Shown in pieces: positions 1 to 14,200 of a stretch of 64,000 nt of DNA; the first letter of the stretch is position 1, and every line of letters starts with the position of its first letter. Location: positions 219,501 through 283,500 of the forward strand of contig JAIGNY010000132.1 in NCBI GenBank assembly GCA_020152595.1, written 5' to 3'. The notes beneath the pieces were generated by a model that was given only the letters and a program-made list of their open reading frames with translations, was not told the DNA's origin and searched no databases. The position numbers and the translations under genes are program-made. Source of the DNA: Chiridota heheva (taxonomy: Eukaryota; Echinodermata; Holothuroidea; Apodida; Chiridotidae).

Positions 1-1230
1 TACAGTGATTTAAAACCTTAGTCTTCAATATACAAATTTGTTGATGTATTACAGGTTTAAACCTAGGTTTTATCTTCTGTAAATATTTCTGTCTTTTAAT
101 TGTTCATCACAATTCTTTGGAGTGGTGCAGCAAATTCTGACCAAATGTTTTTGAGTCTTTACCATAACCCAATCAAAATCTGGCAGGAATAAACTTTCTA
201 ATCATTTTCATCAGAGTTGTTAATTCGAGTCACTGGCTTGGACTCGAGTCACATTATTTTTTACTTGTGACTTGACTTTACTTGCGAACAAATGACTTGT
301 GACTTGACTTGCAAACAAGTGACTTGACTTAAATTGAAGAAATTTGACTTGTCGACATTAAATATTTTCATAAAATTTGAAAACAGAATATTGACTTTGA
401 ACAGTTGAAGAAATGAAAGAAGTTACAGATGTTTTTGTATACAATAATTGCAGCACAAACTGGACCTATATACCCTGTATACCATACCTTTAATGGAAGA
501 ATCTTTATGCAATATAAGTTACATACAGAAGGCATATAGGCTCACTGCAAAGATGCAAAGGGAACTCATTGAATGATATAAAAATGACTGGATGAAAGGT
601 TAGAGAATCGATACTTTTGTGAGTGTGAAAGCGCTAGCTACAATTTCGGACAAAGCTGTTCGAACAGTTCAGCTTTATAAGAGGTATTAGTGTATTTCTC
701 TTTATTATTTCATTCCTCAACTTCTGACCCCCAACTTCTTACCTCCCACAACTTCTGACACCCCCCCCCCCTTCCCTATTCCTTATTCAATGTTGGATTT
801 GGAGTAAAGCGGGGATGTCAAGGAAGTTATCATGCATTCTTATGTTCTGGGCTGACAAACTTAAGTTTTAAATTGCAGCAGTTTGTATGTCGTATAAGCA
901 GTGGCGACACGAAGGGGGTGGGAAAATGGGGAAAACATTCCACGAGGTTCCTGCAAATGAAAATGGCTTACATTTCCTTTTCGCTTTTTGAGTACACAAA
1001 CTTCAAGCATAAAAGAGTTTATTTATGGGTATGTGTACAGAAAAGAAACTCTCATTTCGCCACTGTCTGCATCATATTTCTGTGCCCCACTTTTCGAAGA
1101 AATTAGTGTATCCTTACAGCGAATTCATTTTTTTTTGTCTTTACACATACATGTGTCTATGTTAGCTTAATGTTTATGTCATAGACGCTGTTTTAGAAGT
1201 CACATTCTCATAGATCTATTGAGGGATTTC
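1..1230. other. Intronic or upstream sequence, dispersed repeat pieces
   Basis: No exon of VWA8 seen. Bases 105-220 resemble 27840-27960 (shared GGTGCAGCAA and GGAATAAACTTTC blocks), so this is part of a dispersed repeat. A C-rich run lies near 761. The rest is AT-rich with no structure I can name. Confidence 0.5.
228..352. repeat. Degenerate GACTTG-type simple repeat, copy 1
   Basis: Tracts of TGACTTGTGACTTGACTTG and variants in direct orientation, the same type as 7676-7815. The two tracts bracket LINE copy 1 at a distance and may be ends of one old dispersed repeat that was broken up. Confidence 0.7.
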
Positions 1231-1813
1231 GTCACATGACTCTAACTTGATTGGCAGCCATTTTGTAGGAAAGCGTTGTTGCGTTTCACGCGTCTTCAAG
1301 ATACAGCTTAGTCACATCACACGTACAACAAACATACTGCATGCTATTCTACCAGTACCAGTTCAGCGAATTTTTCCTGATTGCAGTTATTTATTTGCTT
1401 CCGATTCACTTCATATTTTTCTTCAGTTTTATATTATTTACCAGGTATACGGATAGTAATTTTTATGTGAATGCCAGCTGACTGTTCATCAATCTGAGAC
1501 AAAGCCTACATACCTGATATAAAGTGCTCGCTGCAAACCCTATTGTGAACTGTAGGTTAAAAGCCGTCGCGTTGTACAGCATGCAGAAACTCACTTTAAA
1601 CGTCGATCAGGATTAGATGGAAATTAAGAAAACATCTTTTTATTCCCCAGCACACGTCTATTGCAACCTACGGCACAGCAAGATTTCGGCATGATTATCT
1701 TATAAAAATAATTTCACATCACAACATGCGAACGTTTGTAAGTCTAATTAAGTGTACAGCAGACAACACTGTTCTTTTCCTACAAAATGGCGATGTAAAC
1801 AAAGTCATGTGAC
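1231..1813. mobile_element. Small inverted-repeat element (MITE-like)
   Basis: The left end (1231-1281) starts GTCACATGACT and later has CCATTTTGTAGGAAA. The right end (1765-1813) reads the reverse complement of both blocks in the same order and spacing. The interior has no coding capacity. It is probably a non-autonomous DNA transposon; the exact outer ends and target duplication are not clear. Confidence 0.65.
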
Positions 1814-2514
1814 CTTATGACGTCAACTGAAACACCTTTATAGTTAGATATTATTCCATAAGAATGTTCGAAGTAGTGGCAGAGGGCTTGGTGATGCTTC
1901 AGAGATGGCACCGAATGCTCACACAGCGTAAAAATTGTCCTGAGAATATAATTTTATATACTTTTTATTCTCAAGTTCTGCAATTTGTATCATTTACAAA
2001 TCCAACGTTTTAAATGTTTTTTCTTGAAGCTTTATTCTAAAATAAAAACGTCCTTGAACCTCAAATAAGACACATATTGCAGTCAATCAGTCAATGGGAT
2101 CCTACAGTACATTTGAACATTCGTTCCAAAATGTATATTCCTTTCAACTAACTTAGTCAGTGGGATTGATATGATTTTAAGCAATTTTCTGATACCAAAA
2201 TTACGCCAAAAAACGCTTATCTTCCGGGGCCTTGCCCCATGGGCACTTACAATGGACCTCGACCATTGACATGCTGGATTTGACAGTTTGACGCAATATA
2301 GCAATATTTAACATTTTGCTGCTATCAAAATTGTGAGAATTGCAATGTTTCCGGGCTTCGCCCCCTTCCCCCTTCATACGTTTGACACATTTAAAAGCAA
2401 TTCTCCAATATCAAAATCACGAGAAACATAGGGCTTTTTAAAGATGGAACCTGCCCTTTCAAACATTTAAAAACGTTTTCTTCAAGGAATATATATATAT
2501 TTTTTTATTTGAGA
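1814..2514. other. Intronic sequence with diverged CCGGGCTTCGCCCC-type repeat
   Basis: Between about 2150 and 2440 there are two diverged units, each with TTTTAAGCAATT/TTTAAAAGCAATT, a 'TACCAAAATTACG / ATCAAAATCACG' block and a CCGGG..TTGCCCC/TTCGCCCC motif. No gene seen. Confidence 0.45.
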
Positions 2515-5500
2515 AATTTCACACAGTCCTGTTCATGTAAACACCGACCTTCAGGCCATCTGTATGTCTATCTCCCTCCACAAACCCTCCTCTTTGCAAT
2601 ATCTATCTCCCCCCAACGCCAACGTTCACCAACCAGCCTTAACAACCTCATCTCTCAGCTCCCCTCCCCCTTCATCCTTTTTGGTGACTTTAACCCCCTG
2701 TGGGGCTCCATTACCACCACCCCCAGAGGTAAGCTCATCGAAAACACTCTTCGACAGCACAGTCTTTCCTTGCTCAACACTAACTCCCAACCTACCTTCA
2801 CCCTGCCACAGGCTCCCTTACCTGTATTGACCTGTCTATCTGTTCCCGCAACCTCCTCCTTTATTTCAGCTGGAAGGTCACTGCTGATCTCTGTGGTAGT
2901 GACCATTACCCTCTTCTTATACACTCTAACCTTCAAACCCCCATTGACCGCACCCCCAATTGGAACCTTGAGAATGCCGACTGGCTCTTTTTGAAACCCT
3001 TTGTGACTCGCACCTCTCCCTCATCTCCTCGAGGGTGAGGATCCCATGTCAAACTTCAGTGATATCCTTATCAATATTGCCACCTGCTCTATTTCTCAAA
3101 CCCCCTAACCACCCTCCAACCCCTGGTTCTCTGACGACTGCAAAACCGCCATCGAGAGCAGTAAAAGGGCCCTCAGGAACTTCAAAACTAACCCAATCAC
3201 CCACAACCTCAACCTCTTTCGCATCAGCTGTGCCAAGGCAGTAAAATCAACACTTGAAACAACTTCATCTCTTCTCTCACCACCGACACCCCCACTAAGA
3301 AGATTTGGACAATGGTTAACAGCTTCCACGGCAGGGTGGGCAAGTCTCCCATCTCCCATCTCTCCTGGAATGGTAACCTTCTTACCACAAAAAAGGACAT
3401 CGTTAACCACCTTGCCGCCTCGTTTCAGCAACATCTGGTCCTCTGCCAACTACCCCAATGCTTTAAAAACCAAAAAAGTTCGTAATGAAGCCCGGAGTAT
3501 CACCTTTCCCTCCGACAACACCGAGAGCTACAAAACCCTTCTCATTCTTTCTGAATTAAAGCAAGCCATCCACGACGCTGGCTGCACCTCCAAGGGCCTA
3601 GATAACATCCTCTACCAGTTCCTGAAACACCTCCCCAGCAAGGCCACCGCTACCCTACTCACCATCCTCAACCACATTTGGTCCTCACACTCCTTTCCCT
3701 CATGTGGAGGACAGCTATTATCACCCCAGTCTTTAAACCGGGGAAGGACAGTACCGACCCCTCCACCTACCGCTGTCTCTGGAAAATTATGGAAAGGATC
3801 ATAAACCAGAGACTAAAATGTTTCCTTGAGACCAACAGAATCCTTTTCCCTCACCAAACCAGCTTTCGGAAATGTCGCAATACCCCAGACCAGTTAATTA
3901 CGCTCGACACCGCTATCCGGTAATCCTTTGCAAAAAAGGAACACCTCATTGCCATCTTTTTCGACCTCGATAAAGCTTTCAACACTACTTGGGAATATAA
4001 CATTATCTGCAAACTTTACACCATCAGCCTCAAAAGCCACCTCCCCATCTTTATTCAAAACTTCCTCTCACCCACACAGTTCCAAGTTCGTATTGGCCAC
4101 ACCCTCTCCAACCCCTACTTCCAAGAAGAGGGCGTCCCCCAGAGCAGCATCCTCTTCCCCACACTTTTCAACCTGAGCATTAACGACATTGTGGACAACC
4201 TCGGCCCCAACATCAAACGTGCCCTCTATGTGGACGACTTCACCATCTTCTACTCCATTCCTAGCTTTCCTTTTGTCAAAAATAGACTCCAATTTAGCCT
4301 CAACCAGCTGCTAGTCTGGTGCAACAATAACGCTTTTAAATTTTCCAAAGACAAGATAGTATGCATGCACTTCTGTCATTTCAAAAACCCCACCTCAACC
4401 TGAACCTCGTGCTCTATGGCAATCGTATTCCTAAAGTTGAAGACAAAGTTCCTGGGTTGAACTCTAGACCCCAAGCTCTCCTACAAGCAACACATCACCA
4501 ACCTGAAACAGAAATGCAACAGCTCCCTCAACATTCTCCGCCTCCTCTCCAACACCACTTGGAGTGCGAACTGCTATGCTTTTTTCAAAATCTTCAGGCT
4601 CAACATTAGTGCCAAGCTTGACTACGGCAATATTGTCTACTGTGTTGCTCACAACTCATACCTCAACCACATTAAAACCATCCGAAATTACCATCCATCA
4701 GGCTTTGTCTGGGTGCCTACAGGACCTCCCCAATTACCGCCTTCATGTTAAAGCCAACGAACCCCCCTTTTTGCTAAGGTGTAGAAAGCTTAGCCTCTCC
4801 TATGATTTTAGAGTCCTCACCAACACCCAGAACCCTAATTACAACCTCATTAGGTACCCCAATTTCTCCACCCTCTTTTATAGGACTAAAATCCTATCCC
4901 CTCCCTTTAGCTTACGCTATAAATTACTCCACTCATCACAAAACCCAAACCACCCTAATCTCTTCATCAATCTTTACAACCAAATCAAAGACCAACTCTC
5001 AAACTACACCTCCATCTATACTGATGACTCCAAGGAAGGCAACAAGACAGCTGCTGCTGCCATCATCCAAGACATCACTCTTAGTAGCAGGCTTCCTGAC
5101 TACTCGTCCATCTTTTCTGCCGAGGCAAAGGCCATCCTCCTCGCCCTCAACTTTATTGAGTACTCTCCGCTCAGCCACTTTGCCATCTTTTCCGACACCA
5201 AGGCTGTCCTTAATTCTTTACTCAATCTTAAATGGGATAATTTCACATCCCACCTCCTTCGAAAACTCCTTTGTCTACCCTCTGCAGGAAAAGTATTCTT
5301 TTCTTCTGAATACCCAGCCATGTTGGCATCCCTGGCAATGACAGGACTGATGCAGCTGCTAAGCTGGTCCTCAACCTCCACCTACCCCATTTCCCAAAGC
5401 CCTTTCTGACATCGAATTGCTTATCACTTCCCTTGTTCGTGACCGGTGGCAAACCTCATGGGACTTTCAAATTGATAACAAACTCCACATCATCCAGCCC

Positions 5501-6005
5501 ACCATTCCGATCAAACCCAGCATCAACAACCTCTCTTGTGTCGACAACGTTCATATTACCCGTCTTAGAATAGGTCACACCACCTCACTCACTCCCATCT
5601 CATTGGCCATCCCAACCCCTCTGCAACAATTGCCATTGCACCCTCACAGTCCATCACGTTCTCCTTGCTTGTCCCCTGTACAACCTTCCTAGAGCTTCCC
5701 TCGCTTCCCACAGCTTAATTGCCGAGTTTTTTCAGAAAAACCCTCCAGATAAAATTATCTCCTTCCTTCATCATGCTTCCCTCTACAACCATATGTAATT
5801 CTCCTCTCCCACTTCCCTCTCACTACTTTGTTTTTTTCTCACCCATGCACCTCCTCTCTCGATCCCAGCTTTCTGACTTTTAGTTCTTGTATTTCTCTCA
5901 TTGTCCCCCTGTTTTCTTTTCTTCCTACCTCTAGAATGATCTAACCTTCCAGGCACAATTTGACCCTCGTTGTCGTGGTGCTGTAAGCTCTCATCAAACA
6001 AACAA
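2515..6005 (+). mobile_element. LINE copy 1, decayed (endonuclease-RT-RNase H type)
   Basis: A non-LTR retrotransposon broken by many frameshifts. In order: the later part of an AP-type endonuclease (FILFGDFN near 2675, then WGS and, in another frame, SDHYPL), reverse transcriptase with a YVDDF active-site motif near 4226, RNase H (YTDDSK near 5015; the usual glycine after Asp is Asp), and a C-terminal Cys/His region. The tail ends TCATCAAACAAACA, shared with copies at 8307 and 35314. RNase H plus AP endonuclease places it in the jockey/I-like superfamily of LINEs. Truncated at the 5' side; no clear target duplication. Confidence 0.88.
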
Positions 6006-8160
6006 AGATTTAAAAAAGTAACACAAATATCGACCTAAAAAGAATAGTACATATACACTATTCTCAATTCCCCCTAAAGAAAAAGTTGGAGCCCAACAGC
6101 CTACATATTGGACTTTTTATACTTAATAGGCCCTTTACCTCTGCCTACCTTTGTTTTGTCAGCTTATAATTTGTAAAAACTCTTTAAAATAGGAGCCTTC
6201 TAATTGTGTGAGCCACCCCAAATTTTTTAAGTGGGGCGTTGTTTAAGTAGGCCATAAAGCGAAAAACTTACTATTTGGTCGATTCTATACTGATATACCA
6301 ATTTACATTTATTCTAATGAGAATGATAGTCTCCTGAATAATAATCTAAGGACCCCTTAATTGAATTTCACATTATTGTAGACATTAGATATAATCCGAT
6401 TCATGACCAATACAATTGCCTAATCATGAGCTAATTCCTTCCGATTTTAAGACTGACCAATATTTCTTAAATATTTAAAGCTGTAAATTAAAACAAGAAA
6501 GAAGGGAAAATGGGTTGCTAGTAATTTCCTAACCGTTGAAAGGTTTAAAAATTTCAGTGAGGGGGGGGAAAATTTACCCTATAAAGCTATGCTGCTGCAC
6601 TGCTACATGCAATTAAAATATGACAGTTGGAAAGAGATCTTCCAATCCTTCCCCCCTCCGCTCCCCCTCCCCCCTCCCCGATTGAAACATCTTTTGCCGC
6701 CTCTGATCTACAGTAGGTAAATTATACAGAAGAGAATTAATACAATTTATTTAATACCTTCCCTAATGAGCTCACTTCCAAATATACATGTTATGCAGCT
6801 TCTTCTCCTTTAGCACTGAATGATTGTGCACAGCATCAGAAACAATCCGCCCCAAGGACTGACATTTGTTTTTATGGGTTGCCTTATAAAAAATTACATT
6901 ATAAATTACGGTTTTTCTTCTAATTGTTTAGCATAGTTATGAAACTTGTCAGAAAGCACATATAGCACGGCAAATTTATAGCAAAATTGCTTTAAAATAT
7001 GTTAAGAACTATCACAGTAGCAAAATATTTTATTAAAATAGGTTATATAGACCAGGGAGTTGGAATAGACATAGATCATTTTAAATCTCAGTCACCAATT
7101 CTGCTTAGAGTTTATCTTCTAGCGATATATTATTACTACATGTCCATAGGCCTCTAAATCACTGATCATTTTAAATCTCAGGCACCAATTTGCATTTTTT
7201 ATGCAATTTTGTGATGTATTATACAGGGTAACCTGTTAATTTCTTTTGTAAATCCTTTGTTTTCAAATGTTTATCATAATCTGATAATTCTTTATAGCAG
7301 CAAGTGGCAGTAAGTTCCAAGGTTTAAAGCCTTTGCCATGCTAACCAATAGACTCTTCCATCATTTCAGTGAGTAAGAGTTAAGAAGGAAATGTCAAGAA
7401 TTGCATCAAGATATTGAGCCGTCTGCCCAGCAGCCCAGTCATACATGTCAGAGGCTTACATCACAAATTTTGAATGATTTAAATACTTCTTTCAAACTTC
7501 AAAAACTGATCTGCTCAGAGTTGTTTTCCTCTTTCTGCTGATATATAAATTGCTACATGTCCATAGACCTATAATGATGATTAAATTCATATTTTAAATA
7601 TTTTCCTTTTGTAATCGTTTTAGGCTCATACAATTTAATTATATCACACCAAAGCAGAAATTCGCTACGCCTTCAGTTTGAAAGTTTGACTTCTTAATTG
7701 ACTTGACTTGCCGAAAAATGACTTGTGACTTGACTTGACTTGTGAGCAAATGACTTGTGACCTGACTTTCCATCAAGTGACTTGTGACTTGACTTGACTT
7801 GACTTGTAAAAATATGACTTGCTTACATCTGATTTATATTAACTTAGATTTAGGATGAAATTAACATTAATTTTAATTTTTAATTAGTAACATTAATTTA
7901 GCATAATCAAAAAAGATCAAAATTTGATTAGTGAGATATTTGAAAGCTAAAAGTGCTATTTTCAAAATTCAAAAACTGATCTGCTTAGATTTGAGTACTC
8001 TTTAACCAATATATAAAATGCAATGTGCTCATAGATCTTTAAAGAATGTTTCAAACTGTTTAGAAAATGTGCTCAGTTTTTTGTACTCTTTCGCATGAGC
8101 ATAAATTGATAAATTGTTACTAGTTCTTTAACAACATATAAGCCATTACCTTCTCTTCAG
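6006..8160. other. Intron, no gene seen
   Basis: AT-rich. A C-rich stretch lies at 6640-6680 and a GACTTG repeat tract at 7676-7815. The sequence TTTTAAATCTCAG...CACCAATT appears twice (about 7080 and 7170), and TCAAAACTGATCTGCT near 7499 recurs near 7970, indicating diverged local duplications. Confidence 0.5.
7676..7815. repeat. Degenerate GACTTG-type simple repeat, copy 2
   Basis: Multiple TGACTTGTGACTTGACTTG units in direct orientation; same type as 228-352. Confidence 0.75.
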
Positions 8161-8269
8161 AATATCTCAGCTTCTCTCTTATGGTACCACACTACGATCA
8201 GGAGAATTATCAGAGCTCTCTCTTCCAGATTTTCCAATTGAAAACCTTGCCAAAATCGTCAGAATACTG
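8161..8269 (+). CDS. VWA8: VWA8 exon 1 of window
   Basis: Acceptor TTCTCTTCAG, donor CTG|GTAGGT. One base completes a codon from an exon outside the window, then 36 codons, ending in phase 0. The peptide contains ISQLLSYGTTL and LSLPDFPIENLAKIVRIL, the C-terminal helical lid of the first AAA module of VWA8. A 5'-truncated LINE inserted only 37 bp downstream of the donor (8307). Confidence 0.88.
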
Positions 8270-11200
8270 GTAGGTTTGATAATTTCACATATTAGCATTA
8301 CAAGTTGCCATTTTCTCTGACTCAAAGGCTGTTCTTACTTCATTACTCAATCTTAAATGGAATAACCTCACATGCCACCTCCTCCAGAAACTCTTCTCTC
8401 CCACCCTCTGCAGGAAAAGTGTTCTTTTCTTCTGGATACCCAGCCATGTTGGCATCCCTGGCAATGACAGGGCTGATGCAGCCGCTAAGCTTGCCCTCAT
8501 TCTCCTCCCTACCCCTTTTCCCAAAACCCTCTCTGACATCAAACCGCTTATCGCTTCCCTTGTTCGTGACCGCTGGCAAACCTCATAGAACTCCCAAATT
8601 GATAACAAACTCCATGTCATCCAGCCCACAATCCTGATCAAATCCACCATCAAGAACCTCTCTTGTATCGACAACGTTCATATTACCCGTCATAGGATTG
8701 GTCACACCCACCTCACTCACTCCCACCTCCTTATTGGTTCCCCCAACCCCTCTGTAACAATTGCCACTGCATCCTTACTATCCATCACGTTCTTTTTGCT
8801 TGCCCTCTGTATGACCCTCCCAGAGCTTCCCTTGCTCCCTACAACTCAATTGCTGAGTTCTTCCAGAAAAATCCTCCAGATAAAATGATCTCCTTCCTTC
8901 ATCATGCTTTCCTCTACAACCATATTTTATCTCTTCTTCCACCCCCTCTCTACTTTGATTTTGTTTCACCCATGCACCTCCTCTCTCGATTACAGCTTTC
9001 TGACTTTTGTTCTTGAATTTCTCTCATTCTCCCCCTGTTTTTTTTCCTTCCTACCTCTAAAATGATCTCACCTCTCAGGCACAATTTGACCCTCATTGTC
9101 GTGGTGCCGTTAAGACCTCATCAAACAAACAATTACAAGTTTGAAGGATAATGGCAGTGTTATAAAGGAACTCTTTTACTGTCTGCAGAATCTAGAAATA
9201 TTATTATTCACTTGTTATTAATTTTAACATGATAAAATCTTTTGAGTCACAGTTTGTAATTTGTTATTTTGTCATTTGTTAACAATTAATTTCAAAAGTT
9301 GTTTGAATTTTTGCATTCTTCTTAAGTATAAAAACCACATAGTTATATATTTTTATTGTTACTTATGTTTAAAGTTTATGTAGAAGGTTATGAAGTTTTA
9401 ACATAAATATTTCAAAACTAACAATTTCTGAAAGCTGACCAGTAGCAACTCCCAATTCAAGATTTATTTAAAGTTGGTTGAAGTTATTGCATTTTTATGA
9501 CATATTAAACTTCTCATAGTTAAACTATTTTGTATATTTAGAGTTGTGTCAAAGGTTATAAACCTATAAAACATCAGGCTGTAAAAGATTCAAGTTATTT
9601 TAGATGAGCTGGCACCAGGGAGCTGCCAAAGTAACTGCTTCCTGCTGGCACCAGGGAGCTGTTACTTTGCCAGCTCCCTGCTGCCACCAGGCAGCTGTTA
9701 CTTTGCCAGCTCCCTGCTGGCACCAGGGAGCTGTTACTTTGCCAGCTCCCTGCTGGCACCAGAGAGCTGGCAAAGTAACAGCTTCCTGCTGGTACATGAT
9801 ACAGAAGTACATCAAGTGAAAACAGCACAGAAAATAAATAATTGCAACATTGTGGATTGGATCATGGGGGTCAGGCATTTACTATTTCACCATATGGGCA
9901 TTGGATTATGGAGGTGAGGCATTATGCTATATCACCATATGTGAATGGATCATGGGGGTGGGGCATTATGCTATATCACCAAAAGTGGATTGGATCATGG
10001 AGGTGAGGCATTATGCTATATAACCATACCTGGATTAAATCATGGGGGTAGGTATGCTATATCACCATACGTGGATTCGATCATGAAGGTAGGCATGCTA
10101 TATCACCATATGTGGATTGGATGATGGGGGTGAGGCATTATGCTATATCACCATACGTGGATTGGATCATGGGGTTGAGGCATTATGCTATATCAGCATA
10201 TGTGGATTGGATCATGGGAGTGAGGCGTTATTATGCTATATCACTATACGTGGATTGGAATATGGGGGTGAGGCATTACGCTATATCACCAAACGTGGGC
10301 TGGATCATGGGGGAGAGGCATTATGCTATATCACCATACCTGGATTGGATCATAGGGGTGAGGCATTATGCTATATCACCATACGTGGATTGGATCATGG
10401 GTTTGATGCATTATGCTATATCACCATACGTGGATTGGATCATGGGGGTGAGGCATTATGCTATATCACCATACGTGGATTGGATCATGGGGGTGAGGCA
10501 TTATGCTATATGTTGCATTTTAAAACCATAAACTGTTTTCATGCAGACAGTATGGATTACCAAACTCTCTCTTCATATTTCAGAATTCCGCCCCAGATAC
10601 ACCGCTGAACAAGTTGGTCAATCAGCTTTATCCGTATGAGTTATTTTTACCAAAGGAAGGAAGGAACACAGTGGAAGATGCATTAGAGGTACCTGTAACT
10701 ATGAATTCCTAACACCACTTCCAACTGCTGGGTTTGAACAAAATTGATAGAATTAAAAGATTAGTTCAGTAGTCCATCTTGTATGATAGAGATACAGAAT
10801 TGTAATAAACGAGTGTGATAAACGAATGTGATAAATGAGTATGATAAACGATTGTGATAATAAACCATTGTGATGATAAACGATTGTGATAATAAACGAT
10901 TGTGATAATAAACGATTGTGATAATAAACGATTGTGATTATAAACGATTGTGATTATAAACGATTGTGATCATAAACGATTGTGATTATAAACGATTGTG
11001 ATTATAAACCAATTTCAATATAAACGATTGTGATAATAAACGATTGTGATAGATGATTGTGATAAACGATTGTTCTATTCAAGAGATATTAAATTTCAAA
11101 GTTTTCACAAGTTAGTATCGATATGACTGATTTAAGAATTCAGACTTATCCAATGGTTGTAAATTGCAAAAGCTTGACAATATTTCAAAACAAGACAAAC

Positions 11201-14200
11201 AAGTTTGAACTTTTCAGTTTTATATCTCCTTCATGGAAGAGGATTTTTTCATCATTTTGTTCACCATCGTTTCTTGCAGGAGTGGTTTTCAGAATTTGCT
11301 ACTTTTTCTGTAAGAAATGTTGGCAGCCAACGAAACAGCAAAATGGAAATATATTTTTTTGCCTGATCATACATCTTGTGTATTTGTATAAAAATCTGCA
11401 TATCAAAGGCTTGAAACTATCAAATCTGTATAATGTCAATTTTTAATCTGATGGCCATTGTTTTGATATTTTCAAGGTTTCTGATATATCTAAAAGCTAT
11501 TCATTTGAGCTGAAGTTGCTTTTGCATATCCATCAATTTTGTATTCAAAGTTTAAAAGATCAGCTAGTAAATACCACTCTTTCCATTTATAGAAATTTGA
11601 GCTGCGTCTGGACTCAGGGTCAGAGGTCCGTCAAAGGTTACTTGAAGTACAGTCAATGGAAGGGTTAGCTACAACCATGGTGCAGGTGCAGAGTGGCACG
11701 AAGGTCAATTTGGTAGAGGTATGCTCTGAATGCTTCTTTTTTTCCACATGAATCGGATTCCTGGTTTAGTATCCCAACCTTTGTCACTAAGGGTTTTAGA
11801 GATTTTCAAATCCATGTCTTTGGATGAAAAATAATCTTAAAGTTTGAGAATCACAGTTGTAAGCCCCCAACCTTTGTCACTAAGGCTTTTAGAGATTTTT
11901 AAATCCATGTCTTTGGATGAAAAATAATGTTAAAGTTTGAGAATCACAGTTGTAAGCCCCAGCCTTTGTCACTAAGGGTTTTAGAAATTTTCAAATCCAT
12001 GTCTTTGGATGAAAAATAATCTTAAGGTTTGAGAATCACAATTGTAAGCCTTAAAGACGCAGAGCCCACCTTTAGAAACTGCAATTTTGATCAACTTTTT
12101 AGATCATGCATATTTTGTACACTTTCCTTTCAATTCCTATCATTCCAAGTATGTATTGATTGGAAGCTTAGACTTTAACGCTACCCCCTGTACTAGACGG
12201 GGTATGTCTTAGTGTTTGAATTTCTTTTAGTAAATTGTGCTATGAACAAAGAGGGGGTAGTTGCTCTTTGTGTTTTCAATTGAAAATAGGTGAAATGGCT
12301 TTTCTAATGGTATATTTCGCGTTTTACGATTTTTGCCAAATTTTGATCTCAAAAAAGGTGAAAATTATTATATTTTTCACAACTTTTGCCAATAAAAGAT
12401 ATTAATGATATGGGCAATCACAATTTGCCTGGATTTGGATGCATTAATGTCATTGTAAGTTCGTCACAGGTTTTCAGGCAAAAGCAAGGTCTGGAGATAT
12501 GGCAAGTAAGCTTTTGAAAAAAAATATTTTGGTTTTTTGGTTAAATTTGGTGCATTTAAAAATAATCATATTTCAACCCATCTTTTTTTTAACAATATTC
12601 AACATAACCCACATCATAAAGTTACATTTCTGAAAGAACTATTTAAGCTCTTTCAAATGATACCAGAATAATTGCTGTGAGCCTATATGACAAAGTAAAT
12701 TAGTTTTTGAAAAGTGCATGTCCAATCGGTCATGCCAGGACCACCTGGGTCACGAAGGGTTAACAGAAAAAGACAAAAACGTTGCCTCCACCACATATAT
12801 TTGTCAACAATCAATGTTCATCGTAATCTTTCACATTTGAGCCATGACAAGTTTACTCTTTATCTCTTTAATTTTGATATCTATGTACGTAGGTACCGAA
12901 AGGATCAAGAACCAGCCCTCCTGACTACTTCACTGGGCATTTCATCTCAACGTCCTCTCATGAGAGCATGCTCACAGACATGCTGCTGTCTCATGGAGTA
13001 GGGGACTTTTGTGTCGTTGGCCCAAAGGTTGGAGGAATTGATTATTAAAAAATCCTTTCTAGCATGTGATATTGTTTGCACTATTAGTTTGTTAGATTTA
13101 ATATAAGTTATATCCCCTTTGGTACTATTGATATTAGATGTTGACTTGCTACAAAACAACATAGATTAGAATGCGCAAACCCAATTAATCATCAATTGGC
13201 ACCCTTGGAGAGCTGGTTATCAATTTTGCAGCAGAGTTAAGTGCAAGAAGTAGTGTGTTACTGAAAGATGCATTCTTAAGGACTCCCAGCCATATGGACA
13301 GTAACAGAGCTTACTCAGCTACCACATGAACACTTTAACGACCATTCCCCAAGACCCACCCTGACATCAAACCCCCTTTATCCTCTCCTATCCACCGTAG
13401 AAACATCAACCTCCCCTTCAAATATGAGGTCCCATCACCTACATCAAGATAGGCCACACCAACTTTTCATACTTCATCTTTCACTGCCAACACCTTGTAA
13501 TAGATTTCCCCCTTCACACACTTCGTAGGACCTCTCCCAACACTATCACAAACCTCTTCCACAACAACCCACCTTCAAAACCCCTCTCTTCCCTTCAACA
13601 CATCAAATCCTAACAGCCTCTGATGCCCATACCCCCTTGCTACCCAGTCCCCCACTACCAACACCAACCCTCCCCTCTCACTTCCCTCACTTGTTCCTCA
13701 CATCTCCACCATTCACTTATTTTTAATATGATTTAACATTGATGGCTTCATGCTTTTGAGGTGACCCCACAAACCAACCTGCAATTGTTTAGATGTTCAA
13801 TATTTGGTCTACTTTCTGGTACATATTTAATGATCACTTTTAACCCTTTTCGAAGCATGTTTATACTGTGAATCCATCAAGCTTTTTTATTTTTTTACTT
13901 TAACCTATAAAGGCAAGAATGATTTAGAATGTGACTGTAATTAAGTTTTCTTAAAATAAGTGATACTGAAAGATTCTTATGTTCAAATCTTTTTCTTTGT
14001 TTATATCAATAAATTTTAATTTTACTTTCTAACAGGGATGTGGAAAAACTATCCTTGCTCATGAGCTGGCCGAAAGGTTGGGTTACAACATAGAAACTGT
14101 ACAGCTCTACCAGGTAACAGTGGTCAAAAGACGCAAGTCTTATCATAAGGTTGGGTTACAACATAGAAACTGTACAGCTCTACCAGGTAACAGTGGTCAA

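Noticed and set aside
1-8160. Further upstream VWA8 exons
   Set aside because: I looked for the segment that should precede ISQLLSYG in the family and found no acceptor-donor pair with fitting sequence; it is probably before the window.
10112-10608. Open frames of 139 and 163 codons overlapping exon 2
   Set aside because: Two frames of a 45-bp array that happens to be a multiple of three; exon 2 is read in a different context with its own acceptor.
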